A stretch of 54,687 nucleotides of DNA from Allomyces macrogynus ATCC 38327 (taxonomy: Eukaryota > Blastocladiomycota > Blastocladiomycetes > Blastocladiales > Blastocladiaceae). Shown here piece after piece: positions 1 through 9,085 of this stretch. The stretch covers positions 8,700 to 63,386 of the forward strand of contig GG745333.1 in assembly GCA_000151295.1 (NCBI GenBank). Reading direction: 5' to 3'. Position numbers and translations under genes: made by a program. The notes beneath the pieces are model-generated. The model ran no database searches and had not been told where the DNA came from. It was given only the letters and a program-made list of their open reading frames with translations. Numbering within the stretch: the stretch's first letter is position 1; every line of letters begins with the position of its first letter.

Positions 1-2
1 AG

Positions 3-214
3 CATGGGCATGCGCATGGCAGCGAGTCGCCCAAGCTACTGGATCCGGCCGGGTCGCCGCGGGCCACCACTTATCCATCGAACGGGACCGGGCACGATTC
101 GCTCAGCGCGGCGCCCGCCAGTCCGACGATTGCCCGCACCAGTGGGACGTCCCCGCGGATGCCGCGCGCGAGTCCGCTTGCGGCGGTCGCGCGGTTGCAA
201 GCTGCCGAAACTGC

Positions 215-249
<35 letters not shown>

Positions 250-1151
250 GTAAACCGGTGCCCACGACGACGACTTCGACGCCAGCGTCGCCGTCGCCGC
301 AGATCCGGCACACGGCCCCCGCACCGGCATTTGTCGGGTCGTTACCGCGCGCGGTCGGGTCATTGTCGCGCGCAATGGGCGCGACGGGGCCTGCGACGGT
401 GGGACTGGCGGGGCTGAGCGAAGCGGCACGTCGCGCCGCGGCGGCGAGATCGCTGCCGAGACCCGCGACAGGGAACGCGACAGGTGCAGCCGCGGCGCGA
501 GGGACTGCCCATGACATGACGGTGGTTGGCACCGGTGCGGGGACGGATTCGGTTCGTGCGGGGGCGTCGGCGGGTAATGGTGGAGGTCCCGATCCCGCGC
601 CGGCGACACGACCGCGACCTGATCTGGACTTGCACGACCCAGGTGATCCGAACCTCGGCGATGCGGTCACGACACGACCGAACTCCGTCCCGACCGCGAC
701 CGCGACCGCGACCGCGACCGACAGCGGCGGCAATGGCGGTGCACCGGCCTCCGCGGCGATTGCAACAACAACGACGAGCTCCCCGCAACCGCCCACTCTG
801 AACGGTAGTCCCACATCCGCACTCCACGTTTCAATGCCGCGCGGCCACGGCCCCGTGCGATCCGCATCATCGTCAATGGGCGTAGTCGCGGGCACCAACA
901 ATACCGGCGACCCGGACTGGGCCGGGTCAGGGTCATCGTTTGTCTCGGCTGTCGGCGGCGGGGCGCGGAGCGAGCCCGATCGGGATCGCGACCGCGACCA
1001 CGGCAGCAGCGGCAGCGCTGGTGGTGGCGGTGGTGGAGTAGGCGTGGACTCGCTGGACAGTACAAAGGCGGGCGGAGGTGCGGTGGGGACGGTCGTGCGG
1101 GTGCCGAGCGGGGCCGGGATGCGTGGCGGGAGGCAGACGGCGGAACGGTGA
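3..1151 (+). CDS. C-terminal part of a low-complexity Ala/Thr/Gly-rich protein (5' end outside window)
   Basis: The frame is open from base 3 to the TGA at 1149-1151, so the gene starts upstream of the window; a Met at 159 is internal and not needed. The visible 382 residues begin with a His/Gly-rich stretch, then a run of 12 alanines coded mainly by GCA (213-248), then Ala/Thr/Gly/Pro/Ser-rich sequence with no recognisable fold. An acidic-basic DRDRDRD patch lies near the end. The third codon positions are GC-rich, which favours this frame over the overlapping ones, but GC-rich DNA keeps several frames open here. No function can be assigned. It is probably an intrinsically disordered region of a larger protein. 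Confidence 0.5.
213..248 (+). repeat. GCA trinucleotide repeat coding for polyalanine
   Basis: About 11 consecutive GCA/GCG units lie in the open frame of the first gene and encode 12 alanines. On the opposite strand the same DNA would read as polycysteine or polyleucine, which argues against minus-strand genes here. The tract is likely to be length-variable between isolates. Confidence 0.85.
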
Positions 1152-1908
1152 TCGGTGTGGGGCTTCGATGCCGCGACGTGTCCGGTGCGCGACGCGACGC
1201 GACGCGTAACTGCACAATGCGACGCGATACGGCCCGTTGCGTGGACTGGGATTAGGGATTTTGGAACTGGCCAGTGGTGGACTGTGGAGGCTGTGAGGAC
1301 GAGACTTGGCGTACGCGCACCGCGCCGCATGCGGGGGTGGGGGATACATATTGTGCGGCGTCGGCGGCGCAAATACAAGACCAAGATGGCAGTGCGATTG
1401 AGATTGAGATTGAGATTGAGGCGAGAAGGGGGACACGTCGCGCTCATCCTTGGCAATGGAAGTGCACTGGTTTGATGCATGGGTGGCGAACAAACGAACA
1501 ATCGACGCCAACCATGACGCCCCGCACGCCCTTGAGATAAACGGCCTCACCCTGCAACGAGCGCAGCGGCTCTCCCTCTCGCCCTCTCTCTCTCTCCTCG
1601 ACCACGAGCAACTTTTGCACGTCGACCAGGACGACGCGCACGCGCGCACGACCGACTTTATAGAGACGCGTGCGACTTGCTGCACCGCGTGCAATCGACC
1701 GCGCTCAACCACACGGCGGCGGGCCGCGAATGCACTGAACTCGGCAAGGAATCGACGACGACGACAACAACCTCGTCGCCATCGCGCCCGCGACGGCCGT
1801 CCATAGACAAGCATAGACCACTTTCACCACGGCGCTGATTTACTCTGGCAACCCAACCTCGAATCAACACGCGCGACACTCCCCACAGGTCTGACGACGA
1901 CGACAACC
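1152..1908. other. Intergenic region upstream of the carboxypeptidase
   Basis: No gene is supported here. It holds about four tandem GATTGA units (1396-1420), CT-rich stretches near 1570-1600, and a TTTATAGAGA element near 1656 that could be a TATA-like box for the carboxypeptidase about 250 bases downstream. Overlapping open frames on both strands look like by-products of GC-rich sequence. Confidence 0.4.
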
Positions 1909-3695
1909 ATGCGCCGTTCTCACAATTCGCGCCGTTCTCATCATGGCACCACGCTCGCGCTTCTCGCCGTGACGGCGCTCTTGCTCGCTGCGGCCGTCGC
2001 GCACGCCGTACCCTTGGCCTCGCCTGATTCTGCCGCGTCCGCTACGGCCGCTGCCGGCACGGGCGCTGTGTACGCGGGCCACCAAGTCCTGCGCGTCTAT
2101 CTCGATAAGCACGACCTGGCCTCGGTCCGGTCGGCCTTACAGGGCACCGACATCTGGACCGACCTGGCCCTGTCGTCGACGTACGTCGACGTCCGTGCCG
2201 ACGCAGCGCACGCCGCCACGCTCCGCTCCACATTCCGCACGGAAGTGTTGATCGCCGACGTCGAGGCGGCCATGACCGCGTCCGTGCAACCCGCTACTGT
2301 CGCGGATGACGGGCCGGCGGGTCCCGGTCGGAACGCGGTCGATGGTGATGTGGCGGCGGATGCGGTCGCGGCCAAGTTTGGTATCACGTCCACGTACTTG
2401 GGGTACGATGCGATGCGGACGATGTGGGATGCGATGGCGGCTCAGTGGCCCGGGAGGGTATCGGCTGTGCCCGTGGGCAAGAGTTATGAGAATCGCACGA
2501 TGGCGGCGGTGAAAGTGACGAGTGGCAAGGACGCGCCAGCGGGAAAAGACGGAAAGAAGACGGTGGTCGTGGTGAGTGGACTGCATGCGCGCGAGTGGAT
2601 TGCGCCGGTACGTCTTTCGTTTGGAGCGTTTGGTTGGAATGAATTAGAGGCAGATAAGGTGCACGACGGGGCGTGCGAGATTTGGGTGCAAGGACTGATG
2701 AGTTTTGGATCGACGTACCTAGGCCGCGACGATTAACATCATGTCGAACTTGGCGTCAACGTACGGCACGGTCCCGCGCGTCACGGCGCTGCTCGACGCG
2801 TTTGATTTCTACTTTGTGCCGGTCGTGAATGTCGACGGGTACGAGTACTCGATGACCAAGGACCGGCTGGTACGCCCATGATTCCTCGTCATGCGCCTCT
2901 CCCCACACTCCCATACCGCTCACTATCGTCTTGACAAACTAGTGGCGCAAGAACCGGCAGCCCACCTCGTCCACGTGCACCGGCATCGACCTGAACCGCA
3001 ACTTCCCCTACAAGTGGTCGCCCCCTTCCACGACCGCGACCCCCTGTGACGCGACCTACCCCGGCTCCAAAGCCGGCGAGGCCATGGAAATCACCGTGCT
3101 GACCAACTGGATCACGACGCTCCCGAACCTCGTTGCCTTCTACGACTTGCACGCCTACTCACAGCTGTGGATGTACCCGTTCGGGTATGCGTGCAACGCG
3201 CAGCCGTCCGACGCCGCGGCCCTCGCCGCGGTCGCGTCCACGGCCCAGGCGGCCATGCAATCCGCGGGCGCGCCGTTTGCCGTCGGGTCCATTTGTTCGA
3301 CGATTTACGAGGCCGCGGGCAGTTCGGTTGATTGGGCGTACGCGGCGGCCAAGATTCCGTTTTCCTATGCGGTCGAGTTGCGGCCCAGTGCGAACGCGTC
3401 GGCGATGGGGTTCTTGGTCCCGCCGGACCAGATTATGGCGGCCGCGAAAGAAACGTATGCGGGTGTTTTGGCGTCGGCCGAGGCGATCATGGCGAGGGTT
3501 GGGAATGGGACGGTGCCGGTCGCCGGGACGGCGACGACGAGTGCGGCCGGGATGGCGAATGCGCCGAAAGTGGCCGAGATTCAGGCCGGGGTCACGAAGT
3601 CGTCGGGAGTGGAGACGGTGCGCGCGGGTGGGCCGGTGGGGATGGTGGTGGCGGCGGTGGGCGTGGTTCTGGCGAGTGCGCTGGTGTTGGTGTAA
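1909..3695 (+). CDS. Secreted M14 family zinc carboxypeptidase with propeptide and possible GPI anchor
   Basis: Exons 1909-2607, 2723-2869 and 2943-3695 give 532 residues. Introns start GTACGT and GTACGC and end TAG. A signal peptide (hydrophobic LALLAVTALLLAAAVAHA) is followed by an activation-peptide-like region of about 120 residues, then the M14 peptidase domain. Visible hallmarks are HAREW (first two zinc ligands, His and Glu), FVPVVNVDGYEYS, the substrate-binding GIDLNRNFPYKW segment, DLHAYSQ (third zinc ligand) and YAVELRP carrying the general-base Glu. After the domain comes a Thr/Gly-rich linker and a C-terminal hydrophobic stretch ending ...VVLASALVLV, which resembles a GPI-anchor signal. 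The enzyme should remove C-terminal residues from extracellular peptides. The two splice joins restore the family motif order exactly, so the model is firm. Side-chain preference (A-type or B-type) is not decided here. Confidence 0.93.
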
Positions 3696-3822
3696 AGAGC
3701 GTGTCGTCAGGTGCCGAGTGTGAAGGTAACGGCGTCTGCATGCGGACGAGATGACGGGGGTTCGCCGTTCTTTTTTGGCCAGTTGGCATGGATTTTTTGG
3801 AGGTGCATGGCGCGGGCACCGC

Positions 3823-3828
3823 AATAAA
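3823..3828 (+). terminator. Poly(A) signal of the carboxypeptidase gene
   Basis: A canonical AATAAA lies 128 bases after the carboxypeptidase stop codon, on the same strand and ahead of the retrotransposon. Position and sequence fit a 3' end signal. Confidence 0.6.
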
Positions 3829-3934
3829 TAGATGAAGTGCTCGTGCGTTGCGGAGATGATGCCGATGCGATGTTTTGGTTATCGGGATCGAAGGGGAGCA
3901 ACAGGACAATCGAGCGAGCACGACAAGCAACCCC

Positions 3935-4003
3935 GGTATCCGTCGCCCTGCCTCAGGCCTCGCCAGGCTGCTCGGCCGTTCGGCCGGGCTCGGATACCCG
4001 GAG
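3935..4003 (+). repeat. Divergent remnant of DIRS element ends next to the full copy
   Basis: Directly left of the full element, bases from 3935 read like its left end (ggtatccgtcgcc...), followed within about 20 bases by a stretch resembling its right end (gcctcgccagg ... gctcggataccc). Left-like and right-like ends are thus close together with no coding body between them, as in a deleted or recombined copy. The following bases 3992-4012 form a short palindrome around cggataccc/gggtatccg. Similarity was judged by eye and is imperfect. Confidence 0.5.
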
Positions 4004-4024
4004 GGTATCCGTCGCGCCAGCCTC

Positions 4025-4151
4025 GGCGTCCATGATCGTGAGAGGCGCCGTCTTCGGCGCTACAGACCTTTATTTGTGTGAACAAAAAACACTGAAAATG
4101 TGATCAACGTAAATAAAGGCGTCCACTCCCACCTCCAGAGAACCTCGCCTC
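4025..4151 (+). repeat. Left inverted terminal repeat of DIRS element
   Basis: This 127-base segment, from ggcgtccatgatcg to cctcgcctc, is the reverse complement of 8584-8710 without a mismatch that I could find. It contains ATTTGTGTGAAC and AAATAAAGG-like AT-rich segments in otherwise GC-rich DNA, which may serve in transcription start or RNA end formation. Confidence 0.92.
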
Positions 4152-4219
4152 TTCGAAAAGCCGCTGCAGACCGCACGACACCGTCCTGGGGGCCGATCTT
4201 CGTTCGCTTGCACCGCACC

Positions 4220-5218
4220 ATGAACGTCAACCCCCCCAATGACCCCGCCGCCGTCCTCGCAGCCGCCCGCGCGGACATCGCGGCCAACCCCGACGGCCCA
4301 CTCGCTCAGCTCCTCGCCGCTGCACTCGCTCTTGCGGGGCCTGGCGACGGAGCCGCCCCTCCCCCCGCATATCAGACGCCCTGGCCGTGGCGCGATGCCC
4401 CGCCGGCCCCCCTCGTCGTCGACGATGACGCTGACGGTGGCCGCTACACCGTCGAAGGCGCCCCTGCAGAGATCCTCGGCAGGTCCGCCCTCTCGTTCCG
4501 GGGCAGGTCGTCCGACGTCCTCCGACACTACCCCCGCCCCAACGGTAGCGTCGACCAGGCCTCGCGGCTCGACGCCGCCCTCGTCGAGGCCGCTTCCAGG
4601 GCCAAGACCGGAGAGACTGTCAAGCAGCGCGACGACCGCGACCGCAAGCATCAGGAGTACCTTGGTCACGTCATCCGCGCGCTCGTGCCACTCGTGCACT
4701 TGTTGCACGTTGTCGACCACGAGCTCAACCTCGACGACCCCGAGCATGGACCCGAGCGCATCGCCGCAGACGCCGGCCGCTTGCGCACGGTCGTCCGGGA
4801 CGCCCGCACCGCTGCCGTTGACGCCCTCAAGCTCACCGTCATCGGCAACGGTTCCATCGAACGCGCCCGCCGAGACGCGGTCATCAAGGACCTTAAGCTC
4901 GGCGAAGTCTTTGCCCAGCGCGCCAACGTTCCCAGCACCGACCGCGCCCTCCTGTTCGGCCCCGACGCCTTCCGCGAAGAGTTTGCCGAGCTCAACCGAC
5001 GCCGCGACATGGAGCGTGTCGCTGGCGTCGCTGCCGCCGCCGCCGCCGCGGCCCGTCCCGCTCGCGTACCGGGAAACGGTCGTGGCCACGGTGCCCGCGG
5101 CGCAGGGGGCTACCGTGGCGGACGCGGCCGCGGTCGTGGTGGCACCTGCGCCAATGGCCAGCGGCGCGACCAGCCGCGGGCCGATGCCGACAACAACCGG
5201 GACGCCAACCGCGTCTGA
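4220..5218 (+). CDS. Gag-like protein of the DIRS element
   Basis: 332 residues from ATG 4220 to TGA 5216-5218. I chose this start because it is the first ATG after the terminal repeat; an upstream ATG at 4100 lies inside the repeat. The N-terminal third is Ala/Pro-rich. The middle contains helical segments around HVIRALVPLVHLLHVVDHE and an Arg/Glu-rich part. The C terminus is an RGG-type tail (GNGRGHGARGAGGYRGGRG), typical of RNA-binding nucleocapsid-like regions that lack zinc knuckles. The role, packaging element RNA, follows from its position first in the element and from the RGG tail; there is no motif that proves it. Confidence 0.7.
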   Translation: MNVNPPNDPAAVLAAARADIAANPDGPLAQLLAAALALAGPGDGAAPPPAYQTPWPWRDAPPAPLVVDDDADGGRYTVEGAPAEILGRSALSFRGRSSDVLRHYPRPNGSVDQASRLDAALVEAASRAKTGETVKQRDDRDRKHQEYLGHVIRALVPLVHLLHVVDHELNLDDPEHGPERIAADAGRLRTVVRDARTAAVDALKLTVIGNGSIERARRDAVIKDLKLGEVFAQRANVPSTDRALLFGPDAFREEFAELNRRRDMERVAGVAAAAAAAARPARVPGNGRGHGARGAGGYRGGRGRGRGGTCANGQRRDQPRADADNNRDANRV

Positions 5219-5250
5219 AGGCGCCGGCGTCCCCGGAGACGACGCCATGG

Positions 5251-7167
5251 ATGTCGACGTCGTCCCCGATTTGGCCCACCTGCCGCCTGGGTGGCCAGAC
5301 GTCCTCGCGCGCGGACACTTGGGCCTCGATGGTCCGCGACGCGGAATCCTTGCGTTCGGTACGGCGTGGGGCCACGATCGACTTTATCCAGTCGCCGCGG
5401 CCCAACCTGACGCTCCGCCCGTTCAGGCTCCCGGAGGCCGACCGGGCGGTCATAGACAAGGAGGTCTCGGATTTGCTGGCCCGTCGCTGCATCGAGCCGA
5501 CCACCGAGCCAGCCATGCTCATGAACCCTTTCACGGTCGTCCAGCCCTCGGGCAAGATCCGGACCTGCTTCGATGCGAGACCTCTCAACCAGTTCGTCCG
5601 ATTGCGTCGCTTCAAGATGTCGGGGATCTCGACCGTGCGCCATCTGATCCGTCGTGGCGACTACTTCGTGCGCCTCGACCTGAAGGACGCCTATCACTCG
5701 GTTCGCCTCGCGCCAGAAGTGCGGAGGTTTTGTTGTTTTCGGTGGAACGGGCAATTCTACCGTTTCACTGTACTCTTCTTTGGACTCAGTTCGGCGCCCC
5801 AGATCTTCTCGCGCCTCATGTCGTCAGCCCTGGCGCCCCTGGTCTCGTCGGGGATGCGCCTTGTGGCGTATCTGGACGACGTCCTCCTGCTCTGCTCGTC
5901 GCGCGAGGAGGCACTCCGTCAGCGCGACCAGTTGATTTCGCACCTTGGCTCACTTGGTTTCACGGTAGGCCTGGCCAAGTCCCAGCTGGAGCCGAGTACG
6001 ACGACGACCTTCCTCGGCTTCGCGATATGCTCCATATCGATGACCATCTCGGTCCCGCGCGACAAGGTCCGCAAGGTGTCCCGCGAGGCCAAGCACTTGC
6101 TCCACTCGGTCTCGTCCACGCCGCGCAAGCTGGCCCAGTTCCTTGGCCTGGCCAACTCGCTGGCCCCGGCGGTGGCCCCGGCCGGGATCCAGCAGCGGTT
6201 CCTCCAGCGCAACCTGCACCATGGCCTGCGCCCGGGCCGCACGTGGGAGTGCCCGGTCCCGATCACGCAAGCGTCCCGCACGGAGCTCTCCTGGTGGGCG
6301 ACCAAGTTCCCCGCCTGGAACGGCAGGGCCCTGATCCCGCCGCCGCCCGACTTGACCACGGACACGGACGCCTCAGCCTCGGGCTGGGGCGTGGTGACGC
6401 CTACGGGCACGGCCCGCGGGTGGTGGACGCGCCGCGAGTCCGACATGGGCTCGAACTGGCGCGAACTCAGGACGATCGAGATCGTGATCCGCCTAAACCT
6501 GTCGGCTTGGGCCGGCCGGACGGTACTGATACGAACCGACAACATCACGGCCAGCTGCTACGTGAATCGCCAGGGCGGTCACGCGTCGACACACCTGCTG
6601 GACCTGGCCAAGTCGATCTGGCACCTGTGCATGCGTCACCGGATCGACCTGCGCGCCCAGTATCTCCCGGGCGAGCTCAACACGGCGGCGGATCGAGCCT
6701 CCCGGTCGATGGACAACCACCGGTACGGACTGACGGACCGCGGGTTCCGGCGGTTGGAGGAGTGGTTTGGTCCGCGGACCCTGGACCTGTTCGCAGATCG
6801 CACGAACGCTCGGTGCCCTCGTTTTTGGTCGCTGCATCCAGACCCCGACGCGGACGCAGTCGACGCCTTCGCGCAGACGGCATGGCCCCGGCGGGGCGGC
6901 TACGCCTTCCCGCCCCCGATGCTGATCCCTCGGGTGCTGCACTGCGTGCGCGCGCACCGGGTCAACGAGCTGGTCCTGGCGACACCGGCGTGGTACTCAG
7001 CGGCTTGGATGCCGCTGGTCCGACGCCTGGCGCGCGCGGAGCCTCTTTGGCTTCCACCATCGGCGGCGTGGACCCCGCGCTTCCACTCTCACCGTGTGCT
7101 GCCCTCCTCGCGCGGGATCCTCTTGTGGCGCGTATCCTGGAGGGGCTCGCCACCTCCTCGGGTCTGA
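5251..7167 (+). CDS. Reverse transcriptase / RNase H of the DIRS element
   Basis: 638 residues from ATG 5251, 32 bases after the Gag-like stop and in another frame. The RT domain shows FVRLDLKDAYHSVRL (first catalytic Asp), the FGLSSAPQIFSRLM block and VAYLDDVLLL (YLDD catalytic pair), then LGLANSLAP-type thumb sequence. An RNase H domain follows with TDTDAS, NWRELRTIE, IRTDNITA and NTAADRASR supplying the acidic residues. The order RT then RNase H, with no integrase and no protease, and the close fit of the motifs match DIRS/Ngaro-type polymerases. The reading frame is intact. It overlaps the start of the recombinase frame by about 280 bases. Confidence 0.93.
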   Translation: MSTSSPIWPTCRLGGQTSSRADTWASMVRDAESLRSVRRGATIDFIQSPRPNLTLRPFRLPEADRAVIDKEVSDLLARRCIEPTTEPAMLMNPFTVVQPSGKIRTCFDARPLNQFVRLRRFKMSGISTVRHLIRRGDYFVRLDLKDAYHSVRLAPEVRRFCCFRWNGQFYRFTVLFFGLSSAPQIFSRLMSSALAPLVSSGMRLVAYLDDVLLLCSSREEALRQRDQLISHLGSLGFTVGLAKSQLEPSTTTTFLGFAICSISMTISVPRDKVRKVSREAKHLLHSVSSTPRKLAQFLGLANSLAPAVAPAGIQQRFLQRNLHHGLRPGRTWECPVPITQASRTELSWWATKFPAWNGRALIPPPPDLTTDTDASASGWGVVTPTGTARGWWTRRESDMGSNWRELRTIEIVIRLNLSAWAGRTVLIRTDNITASCYVNRQGGHASTHLLDLAKSIWHLCMRHRIDLRAQYLPGELNTAADRASRSMDNHRYGLTDRGFRRLEEWFGPRTLDLFADRTNARCPRFWSLHPDPDADAVDAFAQTAWPRRGGYAFPPPMLIPRVLHCVRAHRVNELVLATPAWYSAAWMPLVRRLARAEPLWLPPSAAWTPRFHSHRVLPSSRGILLWRVSWRGSPPPRV

Positions 7168-8366
7168 CAGTGGACGCTGCCCTCCTTGTGTTTTTTGCGG
7201 ACCGCGACTCTACGACCGAGGCCCGTGTTTCACGTTTCCAGCACTTTGTTTCGTGGTGTCGGAATCTCGACACCGATCCTCTTGAGTACGCGCCCGATCG
7301 CCTCGCTTCCTGTCTTTCCGCTTTGTCCTCCCGTCTCGCCCCCTCCACGCTGCGCATGATTGCCGGCAGCGTCTTGGTGATTTGGCGCCTCCTGCATCCG
7401 TCGTTGCCGCCCGCCGGCGAGGCCGTCGTCATCACACGCCTGCTGAAGGCCGTCGCCCGTTCCCGTGCTGCCCCTCCGCCGGCTCCGTCGCGTGGCCGAT
7501 GGGACCCACAGCCCCTGCTCGACAAGATTGCCTCCCGCTGGGCCGACCCGCTGGGCGAGCTGGACCTGGCCCGCTACACGCTGACTCTCCTCGCCCTCGC
7601 CACCGCGTGGCGCCCACGCTCGGACCTGGGCCGGGTGCTCTTCGCGCACCTCGAGTTTGACATGGACAGCCCTGCGCCTCCCGGCGCCTGGCACACGTGG
7701 CCACCCGAGTCGGTACCGGACTCCGTCACGCTCTCGGCCTGGCGGACCAAGACCTCTGACGACCTGGTCTCTGTGCGCGTGCGCGCGCTCTCCAGCGACC
7801 CCGACTTGTGCCCCGTCCGCTGGACCTGGCGCTACGTCCAGCGCACGCGCCACAAACGCTCGTTCGACCCTGTTCCGGCCGACGCGCTCCTGTTCCTCCG
7901 CTCGACGGACTCGGGCCCTGCGTCCGAAGACACGCTCGCGAAGTGGGTCCAGTGCGTCCTGGACTCTGCCGGCATCCACGCGACCGCTCACTCAACTCGC
8001 GGCGTGGCCGCCACTGTGGCCGCCGAGGGCGGCGCTTCCCTTATGTCGATCCTGCGCTCCGCGCACTGGGCCTCCGCCTCGACATTCTCTGTGGCCGCCG
8101 AGGGCGGCGCTTCCCTTATGTCGATCCTGCGCTCCGCGCACTGGGCCTCCGCCTCGACATTCTCGCGCCACTACTGGTGTGGCGATGGGTCCCTCGTCCG
8201 CTTCTTCCGGAAGCGCGATGGGGCTCCGGACGCTGTCCCGGAAGGACTTGGCCGCGTCACGCTCAAGCGGGCCCGCATCGTGGACGAAGATCTCACGATC
8301 ATGGACGCCAAGGCTGGCGCGACGGATACCGCGAGGGTATCCGAGCGCCTGGCGAGGCGGACATGA
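6882..8366 (+). CDS. Tyrosine recombinase of the DIRS element, with internal duplication
   Basis: The frame is open well upstream; ATG 6882 is the first Met near the recognisable sequence, and domain similarity begins near 7030 (LARDPLVARILEGLATSSG). The start is uncertain and translation by frameshift from the RT frame is possible. The C-terminal catalytic half shows a helix with LALATAWRPRSDL (candidate first Arg), HATAHSTRGVAATVA (His-x-x-Arg box), and the box HWASASTFSRHYW ending in the Tyr nucleophile. Between the HxxR box and the Tyr, 25 residues are repeated exactly, adding an extra copy of the HWASASTFS segment without the Tyr. This probably disturbs the active site. The last 25 codons overlap the internal complementary region, as in classical DIRS elements. 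Confidence 0.85.
   Translation: MAPAGRLRLPAPDADPSGAALRARAPGQRAGPGDTGVVLSGLDAAGPTPGARGASLASTIGGVDPALPLSPCAALLARDPLVARILEGLATSSGLTVDAALLVFFADRDSTTEARVSRFQHFVSWCRNLDTDPLEYAPDRLASCLSALSSRLAPSTLRMIAGSVLVIWRLLHPSLPPAGEAVVITRLLKAVARSRAAPPPAPSRGRWDPQPLLDKIASRWADPLGELDLARYTLTLLALATAWRPRSDLGRVLFAHLEFDMDSPAPPGAWHTWPPESVPDSVTLSAWRTKTSDDLVSVRVRALSSDPDLCPVRWTWRYVQRTRHKRSFDPVPADALLFLRSTDSGPASEDTLAKWVQCVLDSAGIHATAHSTRGVAATVAAEGGASLMSILRSAHWASASTFSVAAEGGASLMSILRSAHWASASTFSRHYWCGDGSLVRFFRKRDGAPDAVPEGLGRVTLKRARIVDEDLTIMDAKAGATDTARVSERLARRT
8016..8165 (+). repeat. 75-base tandem duplication inside the recombinase gene
   Basis: 8016-8090 and 8091-8165 are identical except for the last base (t versus g). The unit length is divisible by three, so the frame survives. 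The unit codes VAAEGGASLMSILRSAHWAS plus five more residues. Confidence 0.95.
8291..8358 (+). repeat. Internal complementary region of the DIRS element
   Basis: 8291-8330 is the reverse complement of 4004-4043 with one mismatch, and 8331-8358 is the reverse complement of 8708-8735. The two outer ends of the element are therefore abutted, in inverse orientation, at one internal site. In the DIRS model such a site serves as template or splint that joins the ends into a circle. Confidence 0.9.
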
Positions 8367-8583
8367 TCCCGCCCACTGCCACCCATCCTCTCGCCGTTTT
8401 GTTTTGGTCCCGCTTGCCTTGTTCCTTTCGCTCCTTTGTGTCTCCGTCTCTTTGTTTGGCTCGCTTCGCTTGCTTCCTTGTCTGTGCCCTCCATCCTGTT
8501 GCGCCATGGGGCCCCCAACCGCCCGCCCTTGAGTTGGCCACCGTGGCGCCCGTTTGTTCGTTCGGCTGCCGCTACTTTTCTCC

Positions 8584-8710
8584 GAGGCGAGGTTCTCTGG
8601 AGGTGGGAGTGGACGCCTTTATTTACGTTGATCACATTTTCAGTGTTTTTTGTTCACACAAATAAAGGTCTGTAGCGCCGAAGACGGCGCCTCTCACGAT
8701 CATGGACGCC
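8584..8710 (+). repeat. Right inverted terminal repeat of DIRS element
   Basis: Reverse complement of 4025-4151. The stretch 8367-8583 between the recombinase stop and this repeat is a CT-rich untranslated segment without open frames of interest. Confidence 0.92.
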
Positions 8711-9085
8711 TCGCCAGGCGCTCGGATACCCTCGCGGACAGCGTCGCCAAGTCGCGCGCCAGCCCAACGGGCGCTTCCAGCCGCCTTCCACCGCCGAGCT
8801 GCGGGACGCGACGCATGCGTGGGAGACGCGTGCAACTCGCGCTGTTTGTTCTGTTCGTTCTTTGGCAACAGCGCCCGCGCTCTTCTCGTTCGGCACCGCC
8901 CGTGCTCAAGCAATCCAATCGCCAACTCGCAACGTCGTGGCCGCACTCGCAACCTCCCGCAACGCAACCAACCTGCCGTAACGCAACCAACCTGCCGCAA
9001 CGCAACGTCCTGCCACAGTACGACCGCACCGACATCTTCCCCTCACCGCGCGACACCGCATCCGCCGATCGGCCACGAACCCGCC

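Larger units (their letters stand above)
4004..8735 (+). mobile_element. DIRS-like tyrosine-recombinase retrotransposon
   Basis: An element of about 4.7 kb with inverted terminal repeats (4025-4151 and 8584-8710, identical by eye over 127 bases), a Gag-like frame, an RT/RNase H frame and a tyrosine recombinase frame, all on the plus strand in three different reading frames. An internal complementary region at 8291-8358 pairs with the extreme left end (4004-4043, one mismatch in 40) and the extreme right end (8708-8735). This end structure defines DIRS elements, which are thought to integrate from a circle by site-specific recombination and leave no target duplication. No protease or DDE integrase is seen, which agrees. 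Near-identical repeats suggest recent activity, but the recombinase is probably damaged. Confidence 0.93.

Noticed and set aside
71..1501. Long minus-strand frame of 476 codons opposite the first gene
   Set aside because: Low-complexity, polyalanine/polyleucine shadow of the GCA repeat, no motifs; continues into intergenic DNA.
4239..8366. One open frame of 1,375 codons across the whole DIRS element
   Set aside because: Its first two thirds overlap Gag-like and RT frames that have real domain motifs; only the recombinase end is credible. The openness comes from GC-rich codon shadows.
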